From Helicobacteraceae bacterium (GTDB taxonomy: Bacteria; Campylobacterota; Campylobacteria; Campylobacterales; Sulfurimonadaceae), in NCBI GenBank assembly GCA_027061425.1, contig JALSUN010000132.1, positions 1 to 9,130 on the forward strand: a stretch of DNA of 9,130 nucleotides, given 5' to 3'. Each line of letters starts with the position of its first letter. Positions within the stretch are counted from its first letter, which is position 1. The notes beneath the pieces were generated by a model. That model made no database searches, had not been told where the DNA came from, and saw only the letters and a list, made by a program, of their open reading frames with translations. Positions 1-6,530 of this stretch are shown here, piece by piece. A program made the position numbers and the translations under genes.

Positions 1-1043
1 CTTAAGACCATATACTCTTTCAAGGCGTCATAATTTGGAGAGTGCTTTTGTAATTGCACCGCACCTTCCATCCGAATCAGACCATAGTTCTCTTTCATGG
101 ACATCAAAATGATCAAAGGTGCATTTAAACGTTCTATACTGTCATCTGCACTACTGTTATCCTTAACGACCTCAATGAGATCTTCTATCAGTTGCGTGTA
201 GCGCCCTATAGCATTTTCAACAGAACCATCCACACTGTCTATCAAAATACGTAGATCCATCAGGTTGTTCATCTCTTCGAGTACTTGAGGGTTACTCTTT
301 TTTAGTAAGTCACCACATCCATCAACTGCATCTGTCGTTATCCTGCGTTGCAAAGAAAGTTGTTCTTTAAACTTACTATAGTTTGACGCAACATAGGCAC
401 GACTTAGCCCACGTTCACGTTGCAACGCATTACTCAACCGGTTCACACAGGTGTAGACTTGAGAAGTCTCTTGTACCTCTTTAACCTTTTCATACTCTTT
501 ATAGATATTAAAACTCAACAGACCCGATATCAAGATAATGATGCTAAAAGGGATGAGCACAATAAGATATGCCCGCTGCGCTAGAGACAACTTGTTGACC
601 AATATCCCTATAAAACTACCATCTGCATCTGCTTTTGTAAAGCACTGCCGTAGAGACAGATCTTCAACAATGATATGTTCTATCAACCAGTGTGCCAAGA
701 AATCAACCACAGCGATAGCCGTCTCTTTCGAAGAGTCGGTCAGCAGTTTCTCTTTAAGTTTCGGGATACTCTCTACAAACTGACGATGCTGAGAAAGGTG
801 ATGCTCCATACTCTCACGATCTTTGTACTTAAAGCAGTCCGCCATCATCAGCGCTTCTTCTCGTTCGAAGTGGTACACAGTATAGTCTTCCAGCTCTTTA
901 AACACCCCTTCTATGTTCTCTATGTCATCATGCTTCTCTATCTCATCAAAAAGACGATTAATAATCCCTATGAGGTGTTTGTGGTCATCATCAACTTGTT
1001 GACTTCCAGTACTTAAAGCATCGTCCCAAACTATTTTATGCAC
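1..1043 (-). CDS. Membrane receptor with N-terminal bacteriohemerythrin domain and NIT sensor domain (3' end outside window)
   Basis: The minus strand is open for 347 codons from a GTG at 1043 to the window edge. The GTG is chosen because it has AGGA 5 bases upstream, an in-frame TAG lies 12 codons further up with no other start between, and the product begins HKIVWDDALSTG as bacteriohemerythrins do. Residues 1-130 are a hemerythrin (HHE) four-helix domain with all seven di-iron ligands of the family: H21, H58, E62, H82, H86, H123 and D128. Residues 158-178 form one hydrophobic membrane helix. From about 185 the sequence matches the NIT (nitrate- and nitrite-sensing) family, with LQRERGLSRAYVAS at 207-220 and the following LQRRITTDA. 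With no signal peptide, the hemerythrin should be cytoplasmic and NIT periplasmic. Hemerythrin domains bind O2 (sometimes NO). The output domain (GGDEF, kinase, HD-GYP or chemotaxis) would lie beyond the edge and is unknown. Domain calls are confident; the ligand and function are inferred. Confidence 0.88.
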   Translation of the reverse strand, partial: MHKIVWDDALSTGSQQVDDDHKHLIGIINRLFDEIEKHDDIENIEGVFKELEDYTVYHFEREEALMMADCFKYKDRESMEHHLSQHRQFVESIPKLKEKLLTDSSKETAIAVVDFLAHWLIEHIIVEDLSLRQCFTKADADGSFIGILVNKLSLAQRAYLIVLIPFSIIILISGLLSFNIYKEYEKVKEVQETSQVYTCVNRLSNALQRERGLSRAYVASNYSKFKEQLSLQRRITTDAVDGCGDLLKKSNPQVLEEMNNLMDLRILIDSVDGSVENAIGRYTQLIEDLIEVVKDNSSADDSIERLNAPLIILMSMKENYGLIRMEGAVQLQKHSPNYDALKEYMVL

Positions 1044-1073
1044 GTATTTCCTATACTCATGTAATTTTGCGAC

Positions 1074-1097
1074 ATTATACTATTTTTATATATTATA
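1074..1097 (-). promoter_or_regulatory. Tandem TATAAT -10 boxes upstream of the hemerythrin-NIT gene
   Basis: Two perfect TATAAT hexamers occur on the minus strand at 1097-1092 and 1079-1074, 18 bases apart, in an A/T-rich stretch between the stop codon of the 203-residue gene and the GTG start. The proximal box would give a start near 1067 and a leader of about 24 bases carrying AGGA at 1052-1049. No convincing -35 hexamer is seen, as is common for sigma-70 promoters of Campylobacterota. The distal hexamer may simply be A/T-rich sequence. Confidence 0.55.
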
Positions 1098-1113
1098 TGG
1101 TCTCTTAAATGTA

Positions 1114-1725
1114 CTACCTATAGAGTTTGTCTACACAAAGAACAAGATGTTTTTGACCATCATCAGGCATCTCTCCTTGAAAGGGAAAAATTACCTTTTT
1201 GCTACTGCCCCAGTACCCTGCACTCTCTATATCTTTTAAGTTACTTAAGACTTTATGATCCCCAGCACTCTTTGGTAATGTCTTCCCCATCTCTTTACAG
1301 TGTGTCACTGCCTCGCTATAGGTGAAAAGATGCATTTTTTTGTAAATAGGTTCTATCCATGTTATAAGTAGTATCACCCCTGCTACCACGACCATCACTT
1401 TGATGTTAAACGGAATTTTACTACTGCTAAGCGTTTCATCCTCCGTTTTATCACCTTGAAACTGCATCATATTCAAGGTCACTTCTGTCTCTTTTGAAAG
1501 TCCTTCATCACTACTTTCTATCTCTTTTGGCTTTTGTGTTTTGGCCACAGTTTTTAAGATAAGATCTGCTTTTTCTATAATTTGCAGACGGGGTCGACTG
1601 CTCTGTGCAGAACGTACTGCTGCTTCTACAACCTTACGTTCATCATCACTAAAATCATAACGTTCGAGTACACGCTCTGCTCGTCCACTTTTGTAAAACT
1701 CTAAATCTACTGTTTTATCTTGCAT
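1114..1725 (-). CDS. Single-pass membrane protein with a DUF1566/Lcl-like C-terminal tail, function unknown
   Basis: The 203-residue product is not one I recognise as a whole. Residues 1-100 are charged, rich in Lys, Glu and Ser, and probably cytoplasmic, with a helical stretch at 18-60 and a low-complexity linker at 64-104. Residues 108-124 form one strongly hydrophobic membrane helix followed by EPIYKK. The C-terminal 75 residues contain FTYSEAVTHC, then KTLP, YWGSS at 171-175 and LCVDK near the end. This spacing resembles the A..C...G..LP...YW.S...CV pattern of DUF1566/Lcl (C-type-lectin-like) domains, which are extracytoplasmic; C143 and C197 could pair as a disulfide. The ATG has AGGA 4 bases upstream (1734-1731), supporting the start. 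A possible -10, TATATT, lies at 1749-1744. It is divergent from the diguanylate cyclase and in line with the hemerythrin-NIT gene. The domain similarity is by eye and tentative. Confidence 0.8.
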   Translation of the reverse strand: MQDKTVDLEFYKSGRAERVLERYDFSDDERKVVEAAVRSAQSSRPRLQIIEKADLILKTVAKTQKPKEIESSDEGLSKETEVTLNMMQFQGDKTEDETLSSSKIPFNIKVMVVVAGVILLITWIEPIYKKMHLFTYSEAVTHCKEMGKTLPKSAGDHKVLSNLKDIESAGYWGSSKKVIFPFQGEMPDDGQKHLVLCVDKLYR

Positions 1726-1743
1726 AATGTCCTACTCTTAATC

Positions 1744-1749
1744 AATATA
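1744..1749 (-). promoter_or_regulatory. Possible -10 box for the 203-residue membrane protein gene
   Basis: TATATT on the minus strand lies about 19 bases upstream of the ATG at 1725, with an AGGA ribosome binding site in between. No -35 is evident, so this is a weak call based on spacing and composition. Confidence 0.35.
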
Positions 1750-1768
1750 AAATATTAAACCCTTATTG

Positions 1769-1777
1769 TGCTAAAAT
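1769..1777 (+). promoter_or_regulatory. Extended -10 promoter of the diguanylate cyclase gene, apparently leaderless
   Basis: TGCTAAAAT matches the extended -10 pattern TGnTAnAAT. The hexamer ends at 1777 and the ATG is at 1784, so transcription starting 6-7 bases downstream would begin at or next to the start codon. No Shine-Dalgarno sequence lies before the ATG, which fits a leaderless mRNA. Confidence 0.5.
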
Positions 1778-1783
1778 TTAACT

Positions 1784-2914
1784 ATGTTAAAATTAAAAGT
1801 ACAACAATTCCTCTCTTTAAACGTCAACCCTAAAGACCATCGTACGTACCGAAGAATTGTATTGACACACTTTTTACTCATTGCTATTATGTTTAGTACC
1901 CTATTTTTCTTCTTTTTAAATCTCTATTTAAAAGAGTACTTTACGGCTACTATTGATATGTTTGGATTTTCCATCGCCCTTTACGCACTCTATCAACTTC
2001 GTGTGAAACATCAACTTGAGCAAACCACTCGTATCACAACCGGTGCTTTTATACTCTTTTTTCTTATCTTCGTGTACATTAAAGGCAATGAACACTTTGG
2101 GCTAATTTGGAGTATTTATGCACCTATTCTTGCCTTTTCACTTAACGGAAAACGCATAGGTCTCTACTTCTCTCTTATTTTTTATACCATTGCTTTTATC
2201 TTGGCTTTTACTCATATAGGGGTGTGGAACAATGGTTCTTGGGATCATAAAGACTTCTTACGTTTTTTCTTCGCCTCTAACATCCTCGTCTATCTACTTT
2301 ATCTCCATGAGCAATCTCTCGAAAAGTCTGATTTTAAGCTCAAGGAGGTTCGTGCTAAGGAGCAGGAGTACATCAACAAACTTCAAGAGATCTCGATTAC
2401 AGACCCCCTCACCACGCTTTATAACCGACGTTACTTCAATGAGGTCATGCCTAAGGTTATCTCTATCGCCAAAAGGAACGGCCTCTACATCACCTTCTTC
2501 ATCTTAGATGTAGACTACTTTAAGCCTTACAATGACAACTATGGACATATCGCTGGAGACAAGGCCTTAGTGAAGATCTCTAAAACAATCAAACAGCATG
2601 TGCAACGTGATGATGACTTTGTATTTCGTTTTGGAGGTGAAGAGTTTGGTGGGGTCCTGCTCTCTTCTGACATCAAAAGTTCTGAAGCCCATGTACAAGA
2701 GATAATCAAAATTATTCAAGACCTTGGCATAGAGCACAAATATTCTCAGGTCTCTGACATACTCACCGCGAGTATAGGGATCGTGACTGTAGATCCACAC
2801 ATCGTTGACACCATTGAAACCCTCTATATTTTGGCAGATAAAGAGCTTTATAGGGCTAAAGAGAAGGGACGTAACCGCTGTTATTGCAAACGGGTACTTG
2901 AAGAGACTGCTTAA
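1784..2914 (+). CDS. Membrane-bound diguanylate cyclase (six-helix sensor + GGDEF domain)
   Basis: The 376-residue protein should make cyclic di-GMP from two GTP at the inner membrane. About six hydrophobic segments (26-46, 52-72, 86-100, 106-120, 124-146, 158-175) form an N-terminal integral membrane sensor of a type I cannot assign, similar in layout to MASE domains. A short helical linker (176-204) leads into the GGDEF domain, opened by TDPLTTLYNRRYF (206-218). The catalytic signature is GGEEF at 284-288, a functional variant. Metal and nucleotide residues are visible in LDVDYFKPYNDNYGH (D242, N250) and GD at 258-259. The product-inhibition I-site RxxD is intact as R275-D278, five residues before the signature, so feedback inhibition is expected. 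No EAL or HD-GYP domain is present. The ATG lacks a Shine-Dalgarno; the next in-frame ATG (residue 36) lies inside the first membrane segment, so 1784 is preferred. The stop overlaps that of the convergent glycosylase gene. Confidence 0.93.
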   Translation: MLKLKVQQFLSLNVNPKDHRTYRRIVLTHFLLIAIMFSTLFFFFLNLYLKEYFTATIDMFGFSIALYALYQLRVKHQLEQTTRITTGAFILFFLIFVYIKGNEHFGLIWSIYAPILAFSLNGKRIGLYFSLIFYTIAFILAFTHIGVWNNGSWDHKDFLRFFFASNILVYLLYLHEQSLEKSDFKLKEVRAKEQEYINKLQEISITDPLTTLYNRRYFNEVMPKVISIAKRNGLYITFFILDVDYFKPYNDNYGHIAGDKALVKISKTIKQHVQRDDDFVFRFGGEEFGGVLLSSDIKSSEAHVQEIIKIIQDLGIEHKYSQVSDILTASIGIVTVDPHIVDTIETLYILADKELYRAKEKGRNRCYCKRVLEETA

Positions 2915-2943
2915 AAAACGATCTCTACACCTGATCTTTTTTT
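2911..2943. terminator. Possible weak shared terminator at the convergent gene ends
   Basis: A run of six A (2913-2918) is followed by GATC (2920-2923), a 9-base loop, GATC (2933-2936) and seven T (2937-2943). The A and T runs could extend the short stem across a C/T mismatch, giving an A-tract/stem/T-tract layout readable from both strands. The stem has only two G/C pairs, so function is doubtful. It overlaps the last codons of the glycosylase gene. Confidence 0.28.
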
Positions 2944-3531
2944 ATAACGTTTCATATACTCTACTATCATGCCATGAAACTGCGCCAACTCTTCATGTAG
3001 GTTCTCCTCACTAAACCCTTGCATACACCACTCCTGAACATCTGCATAAGCATCAAACTCCCAGCCTAAAGCTACAAGTAACTGCTGTGTATATTTGTCC
3101 ACCACCATCACCTCACGTCCACACCCATAACAGAGCATAGCGTCAGCACTTTCAAAACCTATCCCTCTCTGTGCTAAAAGCCACTCGCGTGAGACTTCCA
3201 TTTTAAAAGTCTCAAAATCTCCAAAATCTTCTAAGATATGCTGAGAGAGTAGTTGTAGGTTCTGTGATTTAGCCTTGAAAAAGCCACTTGGGCGGATGCA
3301 CTCCATCAGTAGTTCCCTCGCACTATGGGCCAGTATCTCTAAACTTAAAAGGTGGTTTTCACGCAGTTGTTCTAAAGAGACTTCCACCCGTGTCCACTGT
3401 GTGTTTTGGGTTAAAATAGCACCGACAAGCATCTCAAAAGTGTAAGGATTTGGCCACCAAAGTGCAGGCTTCTTTTCAAGTAGATTTAGGGGTTTAAGAG
3501 CAAGGTAAAGGTCATACCCAGAGTCCATCAT
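2911..3531 (-). CDS. magIII: MagIII-type 3-methyladenine DNA glycosylase (HhH-GPD superfamily)
   Basis: This base-excision-repair enzyme should remove 3-methyladenine and related alkylated bases from DNA. The sequence follows H. pylori MagIII, as I recall it, along its full length: ALKPLNLLEKKPALWWPNP, GAILTQNTQW, CIRPSGF, REWLLAQRGIGFESADA (the helix-hairpin-helix), CYGCGREVMVVDKY with the catalytic Asp of the superfamily, and AQFHGMIVEYMK. It lacks the four-cysteine iron-sulfur loop of endonuclease III, as MagIII does. Three in-frame starts exist: GTG at 3543, and ATGs at 3531 and 3528. I prefer 3531 because it makes a 4-base ATGA overlap with the upstream stop and because the homologue begins at this point (MLDSFEIL versus MMDSGYDL). 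This gives 206 residues; the GTG would give 210. It is translationally coupled to the metallophosphoesterase gene and convergent with the diguanylate cyclase gene. Confidence 0.9.
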   Translation of the reverse strand: MMDSGYDLYLALKPLNLLEKKPALWWPNPYTFEMLVGAILTQNTQWTRVEVSLEQLRENHLLSLEILAHSARELLMECIRPSGFFKAKSQNLQLLSQHILEDFGDFETFKMEVSREWLLAQRGIGFESADAMLCYGCGREVMVVDKYTQQLLVALGWEFDAYADVQEWCMQGFSEENLHEELAQFHGMIVEYMKRYKKRSGVEIVF

Positions 3532-4346
3532 GACTCTAGCCACGCCTCAGTTTCTACTACCCTACCATCGTCAAACATCTTTAATTTTTTAGCAGAATGG
3601 CACACACCATCTTCGATCTCCATAATGGCGATTTGCAAGATTTTTTTACATTTATCAGGAACATTAAAATGTCCACCTACCCCTGTTAAAAACCGCTGTA
3701 GAGGGATTTTAGCCTCCATGCCTATAACATTGTCACGACATCCCGTGAGCCCAATGTCACCTAAGTAAGCAGTCCCATGCGCCACTTGAAAGTCATCAGT
3801 TGCCACATGAGTATGCGTACCGATGATCCCACTCACCTCACCTTGCAAAAGCATCATCATCGCCCGTTTTTCACTGCTCGCCTCTGCATGTAAGTCCATA
3901 AAAATGGCCTCAGCCCCTTCATCTTTAAGCTCTTGAACTGCCTTTTGAGCACAGGTAAAAGGGTTGTCCACCATAGGCATGGTGTAATGTCCCATAATGT
4001 TAAGAAGTCCGAGTTTCACACCATTAACCTCATACATCTTTTTACCCGTTCCAGGTGTAGCATCAGGATAGTTGTGAGGGCGTAGAAGTTCCATCTTTTC
4101 AAAAAGAGGCAAAATATCTTTTTTGTCAAAAGAGTGGTTACCACCAGTCATAACATCGATACCCGCACCAAAAAGTTCTTTAGCATTTTTCTCTGTCAAC
4201 CCAAAACCATGAGAAGCATTTTCATAGTTCGCCACCACAAAATCAATGTTGTGTGTCTCGCGTAAAGTCTTAAGATATTCTTTAACCATACTCCGCCCAG
4301 GACGCCCCACAATATCACCGATAAAGGCTAATGTTATCTTCTTCAT
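3528..4346 (-). CDS. TIGR00282-family (YmdB-like) metallophosphoesterase
   Basis: The 272-residue cytoplasmic protein belongs to the calcineurin-like phosphoesterases related to Bacillus subtilis YmdB, which hydrolyses 2',3'-cyclic nucleotides and affects RNA turnover and biofilm development. The metal ligands are visible in family order: D11 in FIGDIVGRPG, E42-N43 in ANYENAS, N70-H71 in GGNHSFDKK, H153 in DLHAEASSEK, and H178/H180 in GTHTHVATDD. The length is normal for the family and no residue is missing. The ATG at 4346 is preceded by a purine-rich AAGAAAGAAG stretch serving as a weak ribosome binding site. It is the first gene of a two-gene unit with the glycosylase, whose start overlaps its TGA as ATGA. 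The enzymatic class is clear; the physiological substrate in this organism is not known. Confidence 0.93.
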   Translation of the reverse strand: MKKITLAFIGDIVGRPGRSMVKEYLKTLRETHNIDFVVANYENASHGFGLTEKNAKELFGAGIDVMTGGNHSFDKKDILPLFEKMELLRPHNYPDATPGTGKKMYEVNGVKLGLLNIMGHYTMPMVDNPFTCAQKAVQELKDEGAEAIFMDLHAEASSEKRAMMMLLQGEVSGIIGTHTHVATDDFQVAHGTAYLGDIGLTGCRDNVIGMEAKIPLQRFLTGVGGHFNVPDKCKKILQIAIMEIEDGVCHSAKKLKMFDDGRVVETEAWLES

Positions 4347-4380
4347 ACACTTCTTTCTTGACTGCCATACTAGCAGGGTA

Positions 4381-4397
4381 AATATAAATGTATTTTA
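4381..4397 (-). promoter_or_regulatory. Candidate -10 boxes for the metallophosphoesterase-glycosylase operon
   Basis: On the minus strand TAAAAT (4397-4392) and TATATT (4386-4381) lie 35-51 bases upstream of the ATG at 4346. Either could serve as a -10; no -35 is recognisable, so the choice is open. The rest of the 164-base divergent gap is A/T rich and shows no other structure. Confidence 0.3.
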
Positions 4398-4461
4398 TCT
4401 AAGTTTTTCTCTTTTATATTTTTCTATTGCCCAATTTTCTCATTAAAAACAGCATATTAGC

Positions 4462-4467
4462 TATAAT
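4462..4467 (+). promoter_or_regulatory. -10 box of uvrB
   Basis: A perfect TATAAT occurs 43 bases before the first uvrB ATG, predicting a leader of roughly 37-40 bases that contains the AAAAGG ribosome binding site at 4502-4507. No -35 hexamer and no recognisable LexA-type (SOS) operator are seen; Campylobacterota generally lack LexA. Confidence 0.55.
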
Positions 4468-4510
4468 TTCAAATTAGTTTTTCTTACTATATAGAAGTGT
4501 TAAAAGGCAG

Positions 4511-6487
4511 ATGATGGCAGAGTTTACAGTTAAGACAGAGTATGAACCCGCAGGTGACCAACCTACGGCGATCAAGACCCTTACAGATAGTATCTTAAAA
4601 GGTAATCGTTATCAGACCTTAGAGGGTGTGACGGGTTCGGGTAAGACCTATACGATGGCTAAGACCATTGAGGCAACCAAGATGCCGACCATCATCATGA
4701 CCCATAACAAAACCCTTGCTGCACAGCTTTACTCTGAGTTTAAAGGGTTCTTTCCTAACAACCATGTTGAGTACTTCATTAGTTACTATGACTACTATCA
4801 GCCTGAAGCTTACATCCCCCGACAAGATCTGTTTATAGAAAAAGACAGTGCTATTAATGATGAGTTGGAGCGTATGCGTCTCTCTGCTACCGCCAACCTG
4901 CTCTCTTATGATGACGTCATTGTCATTGCCTCTGTCTCTGCCAATTATGGTTTGGGTGATCCTGAAGAATATGAGAAGATGGTGCAAGTGGTCTCAGTCG
5001 GTGATGAGATCAACCAAAAAAAACTGTTGCTTAGGCTGATAGATATGGGGTATGCCCGTAATGACACCTATTTTGACAGTGGACATATTAGAGTAAGTGG
5101 GGATGTCATCGATGTCTATCCTCCATACATGCAAGATGAAGCTATTCGCATAGAGTTTTTCGGAGATGAAGTCGAGGCCATTTACACTTTTGAAGTCATT
5201 GCCAACAAAAAGCTGGAAGATCATAAAAAGTTCACCATCTATGCTACCAGTCAGTTTACAGTCGGCCAAGAGAAGCTTTCAGTCGCTGTTAAACGCATCG
5301 AAGAGGAACTAGACGAACGTTTAGACTACTACCTCAAAGAGAACCGCATTGTTGAGGCACAGCGCCTTAAACAGCGTACAGAGTTCGACTTGGAGATGTT
5401 AGAGACCACAGGGATGTGTAAGGGCGTAGAAAATTATTCTCGCCTCTTTACAGGTAAAAAGCCTGGGGAAGCACCTTATACTCTTTTAGACTACTTCGAC
5501 CTGCATCATGACAAGTACATGATCATTGTAGATGAGTCTCATGTCTCTCTACCTCAGTTTCGCGGGATGTACGCGGGAGACAGGAGTCGTAAGGAGGTTT
5601 TGGTAGATTATGGTTTTCGCCTTCCAAGTGCCTTAGACAACCGTCCACTTCAGTTAGATGAGTTCATCAACAAAGCACCCCACTACCTTTTTGTCTCTGC
5701 TACACCTGCACCTTATGAGTTAGAGATCTCACAGGCCAAGGCAGACCAGGTCATCCGTCCTACAGGGCTTCTTGATCCTCCTATTACCATCAAGGACTCT
5801 GAAAACCAAGTCGAAGACCTGCATGATGAGATCGTGAAGACAGTGGCCAAGGGAGACAGAGTACTTGTCACTGTACTCACTAAAAAGATGGCCGAGGGTC
5901 TCACCAAATATATGGCAGACCTGGGTGTCAAAATACAATATATGCACTCAGACATCGATGTTATAGAGCGTAACCAGATCATACGTGGTCTACGCGCAGG
6001 TGAATTTGACGTCCTTGTAGGTATTAACCTGTTGAGAGAGGGTCTTGATTTGCCAGAAGTGAGTCTTGTGGCCATACTTGATGCGGATAAAGAGGGGTTT
6101 TTACGTTCTGAAACTGCACTCATCCAAACCATAGGTCGTGGCGCACGTAACTCTGAAGGTCGGGTGATACTCTATGCCAAACGTATTACAGGTTCTATGC
6201 AAAGAGCTATGGATAAAACAACTGCGCGTCGAGAACTGCAGATGGCACACAACAAAAAACATGGTATTACCCCTACAACCGTAAAACGCCTGCTCGACAC
6301 CGACTTAAAAGTGGATGATGCAGGAGAACTTTATGCTAAGAGTAAAAAAGTGGACAAGATGCCAAAAGCCGAACGTAAAAAACTCTTGGATGAGCTTAAT
6401 GCCAAAATGAAATATGCTGCTAAAAACTTAGAGTTTGAAGAGGCAGCAAGACTTCGTGATGAGATTTTAAAAATTAAGAAGTTGTAA
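4511..6487 (+). CDS. uvrB: UvrABC system protein B (excinuclease subunit)
   Basis: UvrB is the damage-verifying helicase of nucleotide excision repair; it receives the lesion from UvrA and recruits UvrC. The 658-residue protein has the full architecture: Walker A GVTGSGKT at 39-46, the damage-probing beta-hairpin with Y92, Y93, Y95 and Y96 in SYYDYYQPEAY, the Walker B-like DESH at 341-344, helicase motif VI IGRGARN at 541-547, and a C-terminal UVR domain (about 622-656, ending ALEF-type as LEFEEAARLRDEI) for UvrC contact. Length is normal. The first two codons are both ATG (4511 and 4514). AGG at 4505-4507 is 3 bases from the first and 6 from the second, so 4514 may be the true start. It stands alone on the plus strand, with its own -10 box upstream and a hairpin terminator after its stop. 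Confidence 0.98.
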   Translation: MMAEFTVKTEYEPAGDQPTAIKTLTDSILKGNRYQTLEGVTGSGKTYTMAKTIEATKMPTIIMTHNKTLAAQLYSEFKGFFPNNHVEYFISYYDYYQPEAYIPRQDLFIEKDSAINDELERMRLSATANLLSYDDVIVIASVSANYGLGDPEEYEKMVQVVSVGDEINQKKLLLRLIDMGYARNDTYFDSGHIRVSGDVIDVYPPYMQDEAIRIEFFGDEVEAIYTFEVIANKKLEDHKKFTIYATSQFTVGQEKLSVAVKRIEEELDERLDYYLKENRIVEAQRLKQRTEFDLEMLETTGMCKGVENYSRLFTGKKPGEAPYTLLDYFDLHHDKYMIIVDESHVSLPQFRGMYAGDRSRKEVLVDYGFRLPSALDNRPLQLDEFINKAPHYLFVSATPAPYELEISQAKADQVIRPTGLLDPPITIKDSENQVEDLHDEIVKTVAKGDRVLVTVLTKKMAEGLTKYMADLGVKIQYMHSDIDVIERNQIIRGLRAGEFDVLVGINLLREGLDLPEVSLVAILDADKEGFLRSETALIQTIGRGARNSEGRVILYAKRITGSMQRAMDKTTARRELQMAHNKKHGITPTTVKRLLDTDLKVDDAGELYAKSKKVDKMPKAERKKLLDELNAKMKYAAKNLEFEEAARLRDEILKIKKL

Positions 6488-6499
6488 ATAAGAGGAATT

Positions 6500-6524
6500 A
6501 GATGTTGACACAAGGTCAACATCT
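6500..6524. terminator. Bidirectional hairpin between uvrB and accA
   Basis: A perfect 10-bp inverted repeat, AGATGTTGAC and GTCAACATCT, is separated by the 5-base loop ACAAG and fills most of the 43-base gap between the convergent uvrB and accA stops. Neither side has a strong T run; the minus-strand exit side is the more T-rich. Position and symmetry argue for a shared terminator or mRNA 3'-end stabiliser. Confidence 0.65.
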
Positions 6525-6530
6525 TAGAGC

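Noticed and set aside
538..1016. Plus-strand open frames of 81 and 113 residues
   Set aside because: They lie opposite the hemerythrin-NIT gene, whose minus-strand frame has full domain motifs; their translations show no family features.
1784..2914. Degenerate, inactive GGDEF protein
   Set aside because: GGEEF is an active variant, and the metal-binding D242 and the I-site RxxD are kept, so an active cyclase is more likely.
2911..3531. Endonuclease III (Nth)
   Set aside because: The HhH-GPD fold is shared, but the C-terminal four-cysteine iron-sulfur motif is absent and the whole sequence follows MagIII.
4347..4510. SOS (LexA) operator upstream of uvrB
   Set aside because: No CTGT-N8-ACAG-like palindrome is seen in the gap.
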